In this document: piece after piece, positions 52,648 to 62,200 of the stretch
Layout: the number at the start of each line of letters is the position of its first letter
How positions within the stretch are numbered: position 1 is the stretch's first letter
Assembly: GCA_947177165.1 (NCBI GenBank)
Contig: CAMWTP010000008.1
Location: forward strand, 1-64,000
DNA length: 64,000 nt
Direction of reading: 5' to 3'
Source of the DNA: an uncultured Lachnospiraceae bacterium
Lineage (GTDB): Bacteria > Bacillota > Clostridia > Lachnospirales > Lachnospiraceae
Program-made: the position numbers and the translations under genes
The notes under the pieces: generated by a model
Told to the model about the DNA's origin: nothing
The model's database searches: none
The model's input: only the letters and a program-made list of their open reading frames with translations

Positions 52648-53409
52648 ATGAAAATACCAATGAATTATGTCGCCTTTGATATTGAGACGACAGGGTTAAA
52701 TCCCAAGTATGATAAAATCATAGAAATTGGGGCAGTCAGAGTCAGGGACGGGGAGCCGGTGGACACATTTTCCACGTTTGTCAATCCGGCAAAGAGCCTT
52801 CCTGTGCGGATCGTTGAACTTACGGGGATTCACGATGCGGACGTTGCAGGAGCCCCTTATATAGACGAGATTCTGGATTCTTTTTTGGCGTTTGTGGGCG
52901 ATGATGTGCTCCTGGGACACAATATTTTATTTGACTATTCTTTTGTCAAGAAAGCGGCTGTAAATCAGAAGCGGATATTTGAGAAGCAGGGGATTGATAC
53001 CCTTCGGATTGCCAAGCGGTTTCTGAGTGAGCTGGAGAGCAGACAGCTGGGTTTTCTGTGCGACTACTACCAGATCGATCTGGATGCGCACAGGGCGTTG
53101 AACGATGCGGTTGCGGCGCACAGGCTTTATACGATTCTGGTGCGTGAATACGGCAGCCAGGAGGGCGGTATCTTTCAGCCCAGGCCATTGATTTATACTG
53201 TCAAGAAGGAGAGTCCGGCCACGCCAAAACAGCTGGAACTTCTGCAGAAGCTGATTGTGCAGTACCATCTGCAGTGCGATGGGTTCGTGCTCTACCCGGT
53301 TGCGAGGGTTACGGACGAGTATGTTGATCTGGAAAAAATTACAAAAAATGAAGCAAGCAGGCTTATCGATAAGCTGCTTGCAAATTTTCGACGATCGTAT
53401 CCTTCATGA
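52648..53409 (+). CDS. DEDDh 3'-5' exonuclease (DnaQ/PolC-like)
   Basis: A 253-residue exonuclease. ExoI is FDIETTG (D11, E13). ExoII is GHNILFDYSFV. ExoIII-epsilon is HRALNDAVAAHRL with the His of the DEDDh type. It resembles the proofreading domain of PolC and stand-alone DnaQ proteins. An extra C-terminal segment of about 60 residues (ATPKQLELLQKLI, EASRLIDKLLA) occurs in Clostridial relatives. AGGA precedes ATG 52648. Its end overlaps the convergent gene by 47 bases. Confidence 0.88.
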   Translation: MKIPMNYVAFDIETTGLNPKYDKIIEIGAVRVRDGEPVDTFSTFVNPAKSLPVRIVELTGIHDADVAGAPYIDEILDSFLAFVGDDVLLGHNILFDYSFVKKAAVNQKRIFEKQGIDTLRIAKRFLSELESRQLGFLCDYYQIDLDAHRALNDAVAAHRLYTILVREYGSQEGGIFQPRPLIYTVKKESPATPKQLELLQKLIVQYHLQCDGFVLYPVARVTDEYVDLEKITKNEASRLIDKLLANFRRSYPS

Positions 53410-53971
53410 GGGAGTTGATGTTTTGTGCCTGTGCGATCAGGTGTTCAATTTTCTCTGGTGTGTTCATCTGTTGATAAAGCTCAGCGAGCAGGTAATAGCT
53501 TTTGCTGACATCCGTTCCAGTGGAGACGGCGAACTCGAGCACCCTGATGGTAAGTTCATCTTCGAGGTTGTCGTGCAGCAGTTCGGCAATCTTTTGCAGG
53601 AGAGTTACCAGTTTTGTGTAATGAAAATCGTAATCGCTTAATATAGTAATATTAGCAGTCCCGTATTCCAGCTTGAGGTCTGTGTTGGTATATCCTGTGA
53701 GATTTACGATTTTGGAGGAGGACAAGCCGTTCAGCTCATCCAGATAGCTTTGAAGCTCCTCCGTCATGATGGCGGGCTTCATGGTGAGCAGCTCTTCCGG
53801 GATTGTGATGTAGTCCAGATTGTCAATCGATTTTTTCCGCGTGAAATTTGCCCTTTGCTCACGGTCCCAGAACTCGCGGTCGATATCCTGTTCTTTGCGT
53901 TTCGCATTGCGCAGCGCGTATGAAAATAAAATACATATAATAGGAAAGCTTGCAATTATGATTAAATTCAT
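53363..53971 (-). CDS. Hypothetical membrane-anchored protein, 202 residues
   Basis: Not recognised. One N-terminal membrane helix (LIIIASFPIICILFSYAL) is followed by a basic segment and a helical domain. The end (SKSYYLLAELYQQMNTPEKIEHLIAQA) resembles TPR-like helical pairs. It is divergent from the tiny gene at 54005 with 33 bases between, and overlaps the exonuclease end by 47 bases. Confidence 0.7.
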   Translation of the reverse strand: MNLIIIASFPIICILFSYALRNAKRKEQDIDREFWDREQRANFTRKKSIDNLDYITIPEELLTMKPAIMTEELQSYLDELNGLSSSKIVNLTGYTNTDLKLEYGTANITILSDYDFHYTKLVTLLQKIAELLHDNLEDELTIRVLEFAVSTGTDVSKSYYLLAELYQQMNTPEKIEHLIAQAQNINSLMKDTIVENLQAAYR

Positions 53972-54004
53972 ATATAATATCCTTTCGAAAAGGGGTGAAC
54001 AGCC

Positions 54005-54115
54005 ATGATGAACATGAACAATAAGAAAACACAGCGTAAGATTGCTGCCGTCATAGCAGTTGTTCTGGTACTCGCTATGGTAGTACCGCTGGTTTTGAGC
54101 GTTTTTGGTGTCTAA
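54005..54115 (+). CDS. Tiny single-span membrane protein, 36 residues
   Basis: A frame of 36 codons: a polar basic start (MMNMNNKKTQRKI) and one hydrophobic helix of about 20 residues (VIAVVLVLAMVVPLVLSVF). AAGGGGTG lies about nine bases upstream, and an AT-rich TATAAT-like box precedes it. It is too short for most gene callers. Function is unknown; it may be a membrane complex accessory peptide. Confidence 0.6.
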   Translation: MMNMNNKKTQRKIAAVIAVVLVLAMVVPLVLSVFGV

Positions 54116-54181
54116 TATATATCATATCACATTATTCGGAACAATGCAAAAAAAACGTTTATAAAATAGGAGTAGAGGTCT

Positions 54182-55795
54182 ATGAAAAAAATGAGCAGAT
54201 GCGTTGGGTTCGCTTTGCTGACACTGTTGTTTCTGACTGTGTCTGCAGCGATGTTTCAGCCAGATGAGGTTGTGGCCGCTTCGGATGATGGCGTGATTTT
54301 GGAAGGGGTGTACATCGGGGATATCAGTCTCGCAGGCATGACAGCAGATGAGGCAAAGGCTGCAGTCAGTTCGTTTGTCGAGGAACTGAAAACAAAGCAT
54401 ATTACCTTCGGTGCGGTGAATGATCATTATGTGACAGTTATGGCGGGAGAGCTTGGATTGCGCTGGGTAAATGAGGCGGATATCGATGCAGCCGCAGCGC
54501 TCGGCAAAAAGGGAAATATTGTAAAGCGATACAAGGCAATACAGGACCTGAAGCACGGCAACAAGGTTTATGAACTGAAGCTGTCGCTCGACAGGGACCT
54601 GATCAGAACAGTGCTTGAGGAACAGTGCACAGAGTATGATGTTGCGCCGGTCAACAATACGATCACAAGAGTGGACGGAGAGTTTGTCATAGAGGCAGGA
54701 CAGACCGGGCAGCGGGTAAATATCGAGGAATCTCTGAATAAGGCGTACGACTATATCACTGTCGGCTGGGATTACCAGGACGCCTCCATCGACCTTGCAA
54801 TCGATGTGACAGAGCCGAAAGGAAGCGTCGAAGAGCTGCAGAAAATGACGGATGTCCTCGGCACTTTTACGACAAGCTATTCTACCAGCAGTTCAGCGAG
54901 ATGCAAGAATGTGGAGAACGGCTGCCGGCTGATCAACGGTACGATCCTGTATCCCGGTGACGAATTTTCAACATACGATGCAATCAAGCCTTTTACAGAG
55001 GCAAACGGATACTATCCGGCGGGCTCCTACCAGAATGGAAAGGTGGTCGACAGTCTCGGCGGCGGTATCTGCCAGGTGTCAACCACATTGTATAATGCGG
55101 TGCTGCTGTCGGAGCTTGAGGTGACAGAGCGAAACAATCATTCTATGATTATCACGTATGTGAAGCCGTCGATGGACGCCGCGATTGCAGAGTCGGCGGG
55201 CAAGGATTTCCGGTTTGTCAACAGCTGGGACAATCCGATCTACATTGAGGGAACGACAGAGAACAAGCAGATTACGTTTACAATCTATGGCATGGAGCAG
55301 AGAGACCCGGGACATGTCGTGCGCTACGAGAGTGAGACGCTCTCGACGACACACCCTGATCATGAGATTATCACGCCGACTACAAGCCAGGGCGTAGGAT
55401 ACATCAGCGTGGAGTCAGCACATGTCGGATATACGGCGCAGCTCTGGAAAGTTGTCGAGGAGAACGGCGTCGAGGTGAGCCGCGAGGTGATCAACAAGAG
55501 CTCTTACAAGGTATCTCCGCGATCGGCAACGGTAGGCGTCAACACAGATAATCCGAACTATGCTGCGCGCATCAATGCGGCAGTGGCATCGGGAAGTATT
55601 GACACCTGTAAGGCAGAGGCGGCTGCAATCAAGGCAGAGATGGCAGCGGCGGCAGAACAGCAGGCAGCGATGACTGACGAGGAGCGGGCAGCAGCGGAGC
55701 AGCAGGCTGCATTGGCGGCATATTATCAGGCACTTCAGCAGCAACAGCAGCAGCTGTTAGAGCAGCAGGCGCAGCAGCAGCAGGCACAGCCGTAA
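54182..55795 (+). CDS. VanW-family secreted protein
   Basis: A 537-residue exported protein with a signal peptide (residues 1-33). A putative peptidoglycan-binding domain 4 follows (about 38-240, ITFGAVNDHYVTVMAGELGLRW). The VanW domain (about 245-375) has GDEFSTYDAIKPFTEANGY, GGGICQVSTTLYNAVL and RNNHSMIITYV. A G5-like stretch and a low-complexity Ala/Gln tail (QQQQQLLEQQAQQQQ) end it. VanW proteins are linked to cell-wall function but have no proven reaction. GGAG precedes the ATG. Confidence 0.88.
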   Translation: MKKMSRCVGFALLTLLFLTVSAAMFQPDEVVAASDDGVILEGVYIGDISLAGMTADEAKAAVSSFVEELKTKHITFGAVNDHYVTVMAGELGLRWVNEADIDAAAALGKKGNIVKRYKAIQDLKHGNKVYELKLSLDRDLIRTVLEEQCTEYDVAPVNNTITRVDGEFVIEAGQTGQRVNIEESLNKAYDYITVGWDYQDASIDLAIDVTEPKGSVEELQKMTDVLGTFTTSYSTSSSARCKNVENGCRLINGTILYPGDEFSTYDAIKPFTEANGYYPAGSYQNGKVVDSLGGGICQVSTTLYNAVLLSELEVTERNNHSMIITYVKPSMDAAIAESAGKDFRFVNSWDNPIYIEGTTENKQITFTIYGMEQRDPGHVVRYESETLSTTHPDHEIITPTTSQGVGYISVESAHVGYTAQLWKVVEENGVEVSREVINKSSYKVSPRSATVGVNTDNPNYAARINAAVASGSIDTCKAEAAAIKAEMAAAAEQQAAMTDEERAAAEQQAALAAYYQALQQQQQQLLEQQAQQQQAQP

Positions 55796-55859
55796 ACGGT
55801 GGCTCCCGCCGGCGGTAATAGAGATACACGGCTGCACAAAGTGATAAAGGGGATTTGTG

Positions 55860-56921
55860 ATGAATTGCGGGAAATTGACAGAGAGCATCTATGAGCGCTC
55901 CGTTGTGAAAGTAGTGAAGACAAATTCAACTGAAAACAGGAAATATTATGATGGCGCAGGGCTGGGGGCAGACTGCGCCATCTTGACAGGGAATGCGGGC
56001 GAGGAATGTGCGGGCAGTGTGTCCGGTCAGGCATTGGCGTCTGGCAGGGACAAAAAGGTGATCGTCAGGGCGTATCTGGCTGCAGTCAATCAGGTCACAG
56101 CGTGCAGCGCCAACGGGGATGCGCTTGGATTGCACTGTGTATATGCGAACGTCACGGTGATGGTTCCCGGAAAGATGCGTGAGATAAAGGTGCGCGGCAT
56201 GATTGAGGAGGCATCCGTCCAGGCAGAGGAGACAGGAATTCCGATACTGAGCTGCAACGTCCAGGTGCTGCAGACTGTCACAGAGCCAGTTGTGACCTGT
56301 GTGGTCAATGCGGGGCTGGAAAAGACGTGTGACAGTAATCTTGTGGTTCTGGGAAAGCGGGCGCTGGTGGACGAGGATATCGTGATGACAAAGTGGCTTG
56401 GACTCGAGGGGACGGCAGTGATCGCACAGGGAAGCTTTGATGTGCTGGCGAAACGCTATCCGGCAGATCTGGTGGCGGAGGCTGCAGATTTTTACAGATA
56501 TCTGTCTGTTGTACCGGAGGCCGCTACCGCCGTTAAGTCCGGCGCAGATTATCTGCATGTCGTGCGCGAGGGCGGTGTGTTTGGAGGCCTTTGGGAGCTG
56601 GCAGCAGCAAATGGCGTTGGACTGGTCGTAGACTTAAAGCGTATTCCTGTGAGGCAGGAGACGATAGAGATATGTGAGTTTTATGATTTGAATCCCTATG
56701 AATTGTCGGCGGGCGGAAGTCTGCTGATTGTGACCCCGAATGGCGGTGAGCTGGTGCACAGGCTCGCTGATTCGGGCGTTCCGGCGGCGGTGATCGGGCG
56801 CACGGTGCAGGGAAATGACCGCATCATACGCCACGGGGAGGAGTCGCGGTTTTTGGAACCGGCCAACGGGGATCAATTATATACATATTATCAAAAAAAT
56901 GAAAACGGAGGATCTTATTAA
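55860..56921 (+). CDS. AIR synthase-related protein (HypE/ThiL-like fold)
   Basis: A 353-residue protein. The N-terminal half (GLGADCAILTG) resembles an AIRS domain. The C-terminal half, VVREGGVFGGLWELAAANGVG then IPVRQETIEICEFYDLNPYELSAGGSLLIV, closely follows the AIRS C-terminal domain of HypE. It lacks the HypE C-terminal cysteine, and no hydrogenase genes are nearby, so the substrate is unknown. It is a probable ATP-dependent enzyme. ATG 55860 has AAAGGGG about eight bases upstream. It is followed by an Lrp-type regulator and an aminotransferase in one operon. Confidence 0.8.
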   Translation: MNCGKLTESIYERSVVKVVKTNSTENRKYYDGAGLGADCAILTGNAGEECAGSVSGQALASGRDKKVIVRAYLAAVNQVTACSANGDALGLHCVYANVTVMVPGKMREIKVRGMIEEASVQAEETGIPILSCNVQVLQTVTEPVVTCVVNAGLEKTCDSNLVVLGKRALVDEDIVMTKWLGLEGTAVIAQGSFDVLAKRYPADLVAEAADFYRYLSVVPEAATAVKSGADYLHVVREGGVFGGLWELAAANGVGLVVDLKRIPVRQETIEICEFYDLNPYELSAGGSLLIVTPNGGELVHRLADSGVPAAVIGRTVQGNDRIIRHGEESRFLEPANGDQLYTYYQKNENGGSY

Positions 56922-57403
56922 TGAGAGAACAGATTTTATCAATTATAGAAAAAAACAGCAGAATTGATCTGCATGAGCTTGCAGTGATCCTAGGCATGGA
57001 GGAGACAGACATTGTAAACGAGATGGAACAGATGGAGAAGGAAGGCATTATCTGCGGATACCACACGCTGATCGACTGGGAAAAGACATCCGTGGAGAAG
57101 GTCAGCGCACTGATCGAGGTGCGCGTGACACCGCAGCGCGGCAAAGGCTTTGACAGCATTGCGGAGCGCATTTACAAGTACCCCGAGGTGCATGCGGTGT
57201 ACCTGATTTCCGGAGGATACGATCTGCTGGTGAGTCTGGAGGGCAAGACACTCAAGGAGGTCTCGAATTTTGTGTCAGATAAGCTGTCCACGCTCGACAC
57301 AGTCATCAGCACGGCCACACATTTTATCCTGAAAAAGTACAAGGATCATGGCACCATCCTGGACAGGAAAGAGTCTGACGAAAGGATACAGGTGACACCA
57401 TGA
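56921..57403 (+). CDS. Lrp/AsnC-family transcriptional regulator
   Basis: A 160-residue regulator. The N-terminal winged helix-turn-helix spans residues about 1-55 (SRIDLHELAVILGMEETDIVNEM). The RAM/Lrp ligand domain spans about 60-140 (VSALIEVRVTPQRG, VHAVYLISGGYDLLVSLEG). It probably senses an amino acid and controls the aminotransferase encoded next. Its ATG overlaps the previous TAA by one base. Confidence 0.9.
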   Translation: MREQILSIIEKNSRIDLHELAVILGMEETDIVNEMEQMEKEGIICGYHTLIDWEKTSVEKVSALIEVRVTPQRGKGFDSIAERIYKYPEVHAVYLISGGYDLLVSLEGKTLKEVSNFVSDKLSTLDTVISTATHFILKKYKDHGTILDRKESDERIQVTP

Positions 57404-58575
57404 GAAATCCATTATCAAAGACAATCGTGACAATCAAGCCTTCGGGCATCCGCAAATATTTTGACATCGTGAGTGAGATGAACGATCCGGATGTCATCTC
57501 ATTGGGAGTTGGCGAGCCGGACTTTGAGACGCCGTGGCATATCAGGGATGAGGGCATTTACTCCCTCGAGAAGGGACGCACCTTCTATACAGCAAACGCA
57601 GGTTTGCTGGAACTGCGCGAGGAGATCAACCGGTATCTGAACAGGCGGTTTGACTTAAATTATGATCCAAAGGATGGCATTCTGGTGACGGTCGGCGGCT
57701 CAGAGGCGATAGATATAGCGCTCCGGGCCATGGTTGACCCTGGGGACGAGGTTATCATACCACAGCCGAGTTATGTCTCCTACGAGCCCTGTGCGATTCT
57801 TGCGGGTGCAAAGCCTGTTATCATAGAGTTGAAAAATGAGAATCAGTTCCGGCTGACAGCGGCGGAGCTGGAGGCAGCAATCACAGATAAGACAAAAGTA
57901 CTGATTCTGCCGTTCCCCAACAATCCGACCGGCGCGATCATGGAGCGCAAGGCTCTGGAGGAGATTGCAGAGGTAATAGAAAAACATGATATTTTTGTGC
58001 TTTCCGATGAGATTTATGCAGAGCTGTGCTACACAGAAAAGCATGTCTCTATCGCCAACATTCCCGGCATGTGGGAGCGGACAGTCCTCATCAATGGTTT
58101 TTCGAAATCCTATGCCATGACAGGCTGGCGGCTTGGATATGCCTGCGGACCAAAGCAGATCATTGAGCAGATGTACAAGATTCATCAGTTCTGTATCATG
58201 TGTGCGCCGACGACATCGCAGTACGCGGCGGTCGATGCGTTGAAAAACGGTGATGCGGACGTCCAGATGATGCGGGACTCCTACAATCAGAGACGCCGTT
58301 ATCTCGTCAATGCATTTAAGGAGATGGGACTGGAGTGTTTTGAGCCGTTTGGCGCATTTTACATATTCCCGTGCGTGAAACAGTTTGGCATGACGAGTGA
58401 TGAGTTTGCCGCAAAGCTTCTGCATGAGGAGAAACTTGCCGTTGTGCCCGGAAATGCGTTCGGTGACAGCGGGGAGGGATTTCTGCGCATCTCTTACGCG
58501 TACTCCCTTGAGAATCTGAAAAAAGCGATCGCGAGACTGGAACGCTTCGTCGCGCGGCTGAAACAGACAAGTTGA
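57400..58575 (+). CDS. Class I pyridoxal-phosphate aminotransferase
   Basis: A 391-residue fold-type I aminotransferase. The PLP lysine lies in NGFSKSYAMTGWRLGY (about residue 236). NNPTGAIM and DEIYAELCY are the expected cofactor contacts. It resembles AspC/PatA/AlaA-type enzymes; the substrate cannot be fixed. It overlaps the Lrp gene by ATGA, so the two are coupled, consistent with local control by the regulator. Confidence 0.9.
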   Translation: MRNPLSKTIVTIKPSGIRKYFDIVSEMNDPDVISLGVGEPDFETPWHIRDEGIYSLEKGRTFYTANAGLLELREEINRYLNRRFDLNYDPKDGILVTVGGSEAIDIALRAMVDPGDEVIIPQPSYVSYEPCAILAGAKPVIIELKNENQFRLTAAELEAAITDKTKVLILPFPNNPTGAIMERKALEEIAEVIEKHDIFVLSDEIYAELCYTEKHVSIANIPGMWERTVLINGFSKSYAMTGWRLGYACGPKQIIEQMYKIHQFCIMCAPTTSQYAAVDALKNGDADVQMMRDSYNQRRRYLVNAFKEMGLECFEPFGAFYIFPCVKQFGMTSDEFAAKLLHEEKLAVVPGNAFGDSGEGFLRISYAYSLENLKKAIARLERFVARLKQTS

Positions 58576-58594
58576 AAATATTGGGAAACAGGCA

Positions 58595-58620
58595 GCGGGA
58601 CAGTTTATCGACTGTCCCGC
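58595..58620. terminator. Perfect hairpin after the aminotransferase gene
   Basis: GCGGGACAGT-TTATCG-ACTGTCCCGC forms a 10-bp perfect stem. It is followed by TTGAGG rather than a T run, so termination may be partial. Confidence 0.55.
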
Positions 58621-58637
58621 TTGAGGAATAAGGAAGT

Positions 58638-59144
58638 ATGAATATAGTACTGCATCAGCCGGAGATTCCGGCAAATACTGGAAATATAGGCCGCACCTGC
58701 GTCGCCACAGGGGCGGTGCTCCATCTGATTGAGCCGCTGGGATTCCGGCTGACGGGAAAGGAGCTTCGCAGGGCAGGCATGGACTACTGGGAGCATCTCG
58801 ACGTGCGCCGCTATATGAATTTTGCGGAATTTGCGGAAAAAAACATCGCGTGCAATCCCGGTGCAAAGCTCTGGATGGCGACGACCAAGGCAAAAAAGAT
58901 ATACACACAGGTGCAGTTTTGCGCGGATGATTTTATCATGTTTGGCAGGGAGAGCGCAGGGATTCCGGAGGACATTCTGGTCGATTATGAGGATACCTGT
59001 ATTCGGATACCCATGTTGGACAAGATCCGGAGCCTGAATCTGTCAAATAGTGTCAGCATCGTATTGTATGAGGCGCTGAGACAACAGAGTTTCGCGGGGA
59101 TGCAGATGGAAGGAGCACTGCATCACAGAGCGTGGAGAGAATAA
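58638..59144 (+). CDS. trmL: tRNA (cytidine/uridine-34-2'-O)-methyltransferase
   Basis: A 168-residue SPOUT methyltransferase that modifies the wobble base of tRNA-Leu. The N-terminus is NIVLHQPEIPANTGNIGRTC. The knot region contains FGRESAGIPEDIL and the end RSLNLSNSVSIVLYEALRQ, all typical of TrmL. GGAA lies before the ATG. Confidence 0.95.
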   Translation: MNIVLHQPEIPANTGNIGRTCVATGAVLHLIEPLGFRLTGKELRRAGMDYWEHLDVRRYMNFAEFAEKNIACNPGAKLWMATTKAKKIYTQVQFCADDFIMFGRESAGIPEDILVDYEDTCIRIPMLDKIRSLNLSNSVSIVLYEALRQQSFAGMQMEGALHHRAWRE

Positions 59145-59160
59145 ATATTGAATCGACTCT

Positions 59161-59188
59161 TAAGTTTTTCCGAAAACATTCCGACATA
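59161..59188 (+). promoter_or_regulatory. Probable sigma-D (FliA-type) promoter
   Basis: TAAG (59161-59164), a 16-base spacer and CCGACATA (59181-59188) resemble the sigma-D/sigma-28 consensus TAAA and CCGATAT. It lies about 90 bases before the flagellar genes. Confidence 0.65.
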
Positions 59189-59275
59189 TACTACAAGAGA
59201 GACATCTGGATGAAAGCAAGGCGGCTTTCTCCAGACAGGTAGTAAAACAGGATAGGGAAAGAGTAGGGAATGTGT

Positions 59276-62200
59276 ATGAATATTACCGTAGATACGCAGC
59301 ATTCCGCCTCTGTACCAGTCAACACCGAATCAACTACAACTACATATAAACCAGCCGCTCAGGGTACAGGAACTGTAGCAAGGAGCGGTTACACACTGGA
59401 CATCGCTGATAAAGTTATGGATAACGAAGCATACGGAGGTCATGGAATGACCGCTGAAGATATTATGCAGCAGGCAGCAAACTCAAATGCTCAATCCAAG
59501 CAAGACTTTATGATAGTGATGTCCAGCTGCGTTTCAGGGGAAGACCTTCAAAAGATGCAGGAAGAAGGTTTCCAGCCGGGAAGCGTTGACGTGGAGACAT
59601 ATGTGACGATTGTAGACAGAATCAAGGTGACACTGGCAAAGGCAGGAGTCGAAGTCGCAGGATACAATGATAATCTTGATCTCGACACGATCGAACAGAT
59701 CGTGGGAAGCAGAACGAATGCAGGTGCGCTCGTCAATGAGCTTGTGGAAAAGCTCTCGGATGCGCTGCAGAAAAGTGACATGCCTGTCACAAATGAAAAT
59801 ATTGCAGAGCTTGTGAGCGCAGTGATGGAGGCGTCCGGAATCGGAGAACTCTCAGAGGACGCCGTCAAATATCTGATTGTCAACGGAAAAGCACCCACGA
59901 TTGAGAATATTTACAAGGCGCAGTACTCGAGCGCTGAGAATATCCGTCAGTCCCATGGCTATTACAGTGAGGGACAGGGAAGCTATGGCAGGTATTATGC
60001 AAAAAAGGCGGACAGTATCAACTGGAACAATCTTGAGGGACGCATTGATTCCGTAGTAAAAGAGGCAGGACTGGACACCGATGCCGCGACGAAAGCGCGG
60101 GCCGTTGCAAATGCCAGGTGGCTTGTGGAGTCCGGTATCGAGCTGAATGCAGGAAATCTCACAAAAGTCACGGAATTGAAAAATCTGTCGCTGCCGCTGA
60201 GTCAGGACGACATTGCCGCCGCGTGTGTCACGGCCATGGAAAACGGCAAATCGCCAGTGGAGGCGGACATGAGAGGCGAGCAGTCTGTCGCAGAGCGGGC
60301 CCATGAGATTGCAGAACAGGTAGAACAGATTTCCGACGAGGCAGTCCACGAGGTAGTCGCGTCTGGAAAAGAGATGAATATCAAAAATCTGACAGAGGCA
60401 CAGAGACAGATTGAGGGACAGCAGACAGCTGCCGGGCAGACTGACGAGACAGAAATCACGGGTGTGAATGAGCCGGCAGATGCGGAATCGCTGAAGGAAG
60501 TGCAGGCGAGACGTCAGCTGGAGGAGATTCGTCTCATGATGACGGAGGAGGCGAACAGACACCTCCTTAAGGCAGGGATTTCTGTGGACACGACAGAGCT
60601 CTCAAAACTGGTGGAGGCGCTGAAGGCAGCGGAAGACAGCATCAGGGCGGTACTCTTCCAGGGCGGGAATGCAGAGGAAAATACAGAGCGCGCATTATTA
60701 TACGAAGAAACCCTGACAAAGACAAAGGAGTTGTCGGGAATGCCGGCAGCTGTGCTCGGCAGGATTTTGTCAAAGGTTTCTCAGAGCACACTGCTCAACA
60801 TACACGAGGCAGGCAAGGAGCTCCAGAGTCAGCTTGAAAACCAGCCGGATCAGCACAGTGACGGCAAAAATCCGAATCAAAACCAGCAGGGGAAAGCCTC
60901 GGCGGCGTATGAGACATTGATGACAGAGCCGCGCAAAGACCTCGGCGACCGAATCAGCAAGGCATTTCGGAATATCGATGATATTCTCACTGATTTGGGA
61001 TTGGAGACGAGTGAGTCCAACAGGCGTGCAGTCAGAATTCTTGGCTACAACCGCATGGAGATCAGTGAGGACAATATCAACGCGGTCAAGGAAGCAGACA
61101 GTCAGGTCACAGGCGTGATCAGCAGAATGACACCTGCAACGACGCTCCAGATGATACGCGAACAGAAGAATCCGCTTGAGATGACCATGGAGGAGCTTGA
61201 GGCGTATCTGGACAGTAAGGATGCAGATCCCGCGCAGGATGCCGAGAAGTACTCAAAATTTTTACAGCGTCTTGACCGGACCAAAGGCATCAACGCGGAG
61301 GAGCGGGAAGCATATATTGGAATATACAGGATGTTCCGCCAGATTGAAAAATCGGACGGCGCGGTGATTGGAAGTCTGGTGGCGACAGGCGCGCAGATGA
61401 ATTTCAAGAATATGTTGTCGGCAGTGCGGACAGCGGCGGACAAAAATATGGATGTGCGCGTGGATGATGGTTTTGGCGGACTGGAAGATCTTATCACAAA
61501 GGGCAAAGCGATCGACGCGCAGATCAACGCAGGTTATCATCGTTCATCCGACCAGAATGCAGACCACGGGTCTGACGGACAAAATACAGGTGCAGCATCA
61601 CAGGAGCAATACTATGCAAGGCTCTCCGGGGAAATCAATGATGAGATGGCAAAGAGAACCGATTTTGCGCAGCTGGACGCATCGGAGATTACTGCGGATA
61701 CGACAATTGAGGCGTTTGCAGACACAGTGAAGGCGGCGCGGATGGCAGAGGACAGCGAACAGATGAGGCAGGAAAAGGCTGAGAACCTTGAGAGCTTCCG
61801 GCGTGATATGCACGAAGTGGAACAGATCGACGAGCAGATTATCGAGACGCTGATTGATTATGGCCAGAACATTAGTATTGATAATATCCAGGCAGCCTCC
61901 ACGCTGATCTATGAGCGCGGCTCCCTGTTCAGACAGATTGTCAATGGGAGTGCAGAGGATTCCGATGATGCGGACACGGCCGATGGGACGGACAGTGGGC
62001 CGGATGAGAGCGGGGTATTGCAGCAGGCTGACAGTTTTGTCGAAAATCTGACCGATTCAAGGCAGGCGGGTGTGTCGTATCAGGAGATTATTCGTGAGGC
62101 CAACAAGGCTGTTGAAGAGATGCTCTACACGGGTGATCCTGCCAACGCAAAGATTGATGTGAAGGCTGCAAAGGCTTTATATAAAGGACTTTCTCTTGCG

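Noticed and set aside
54182..54500. VanW and VanZ as parts of a vancomycin resistance cluster
   Set aside because: No vanH, vanA/B-type ligase, vanX or vanRS genes are present, and the two genes are 53 kb apart.
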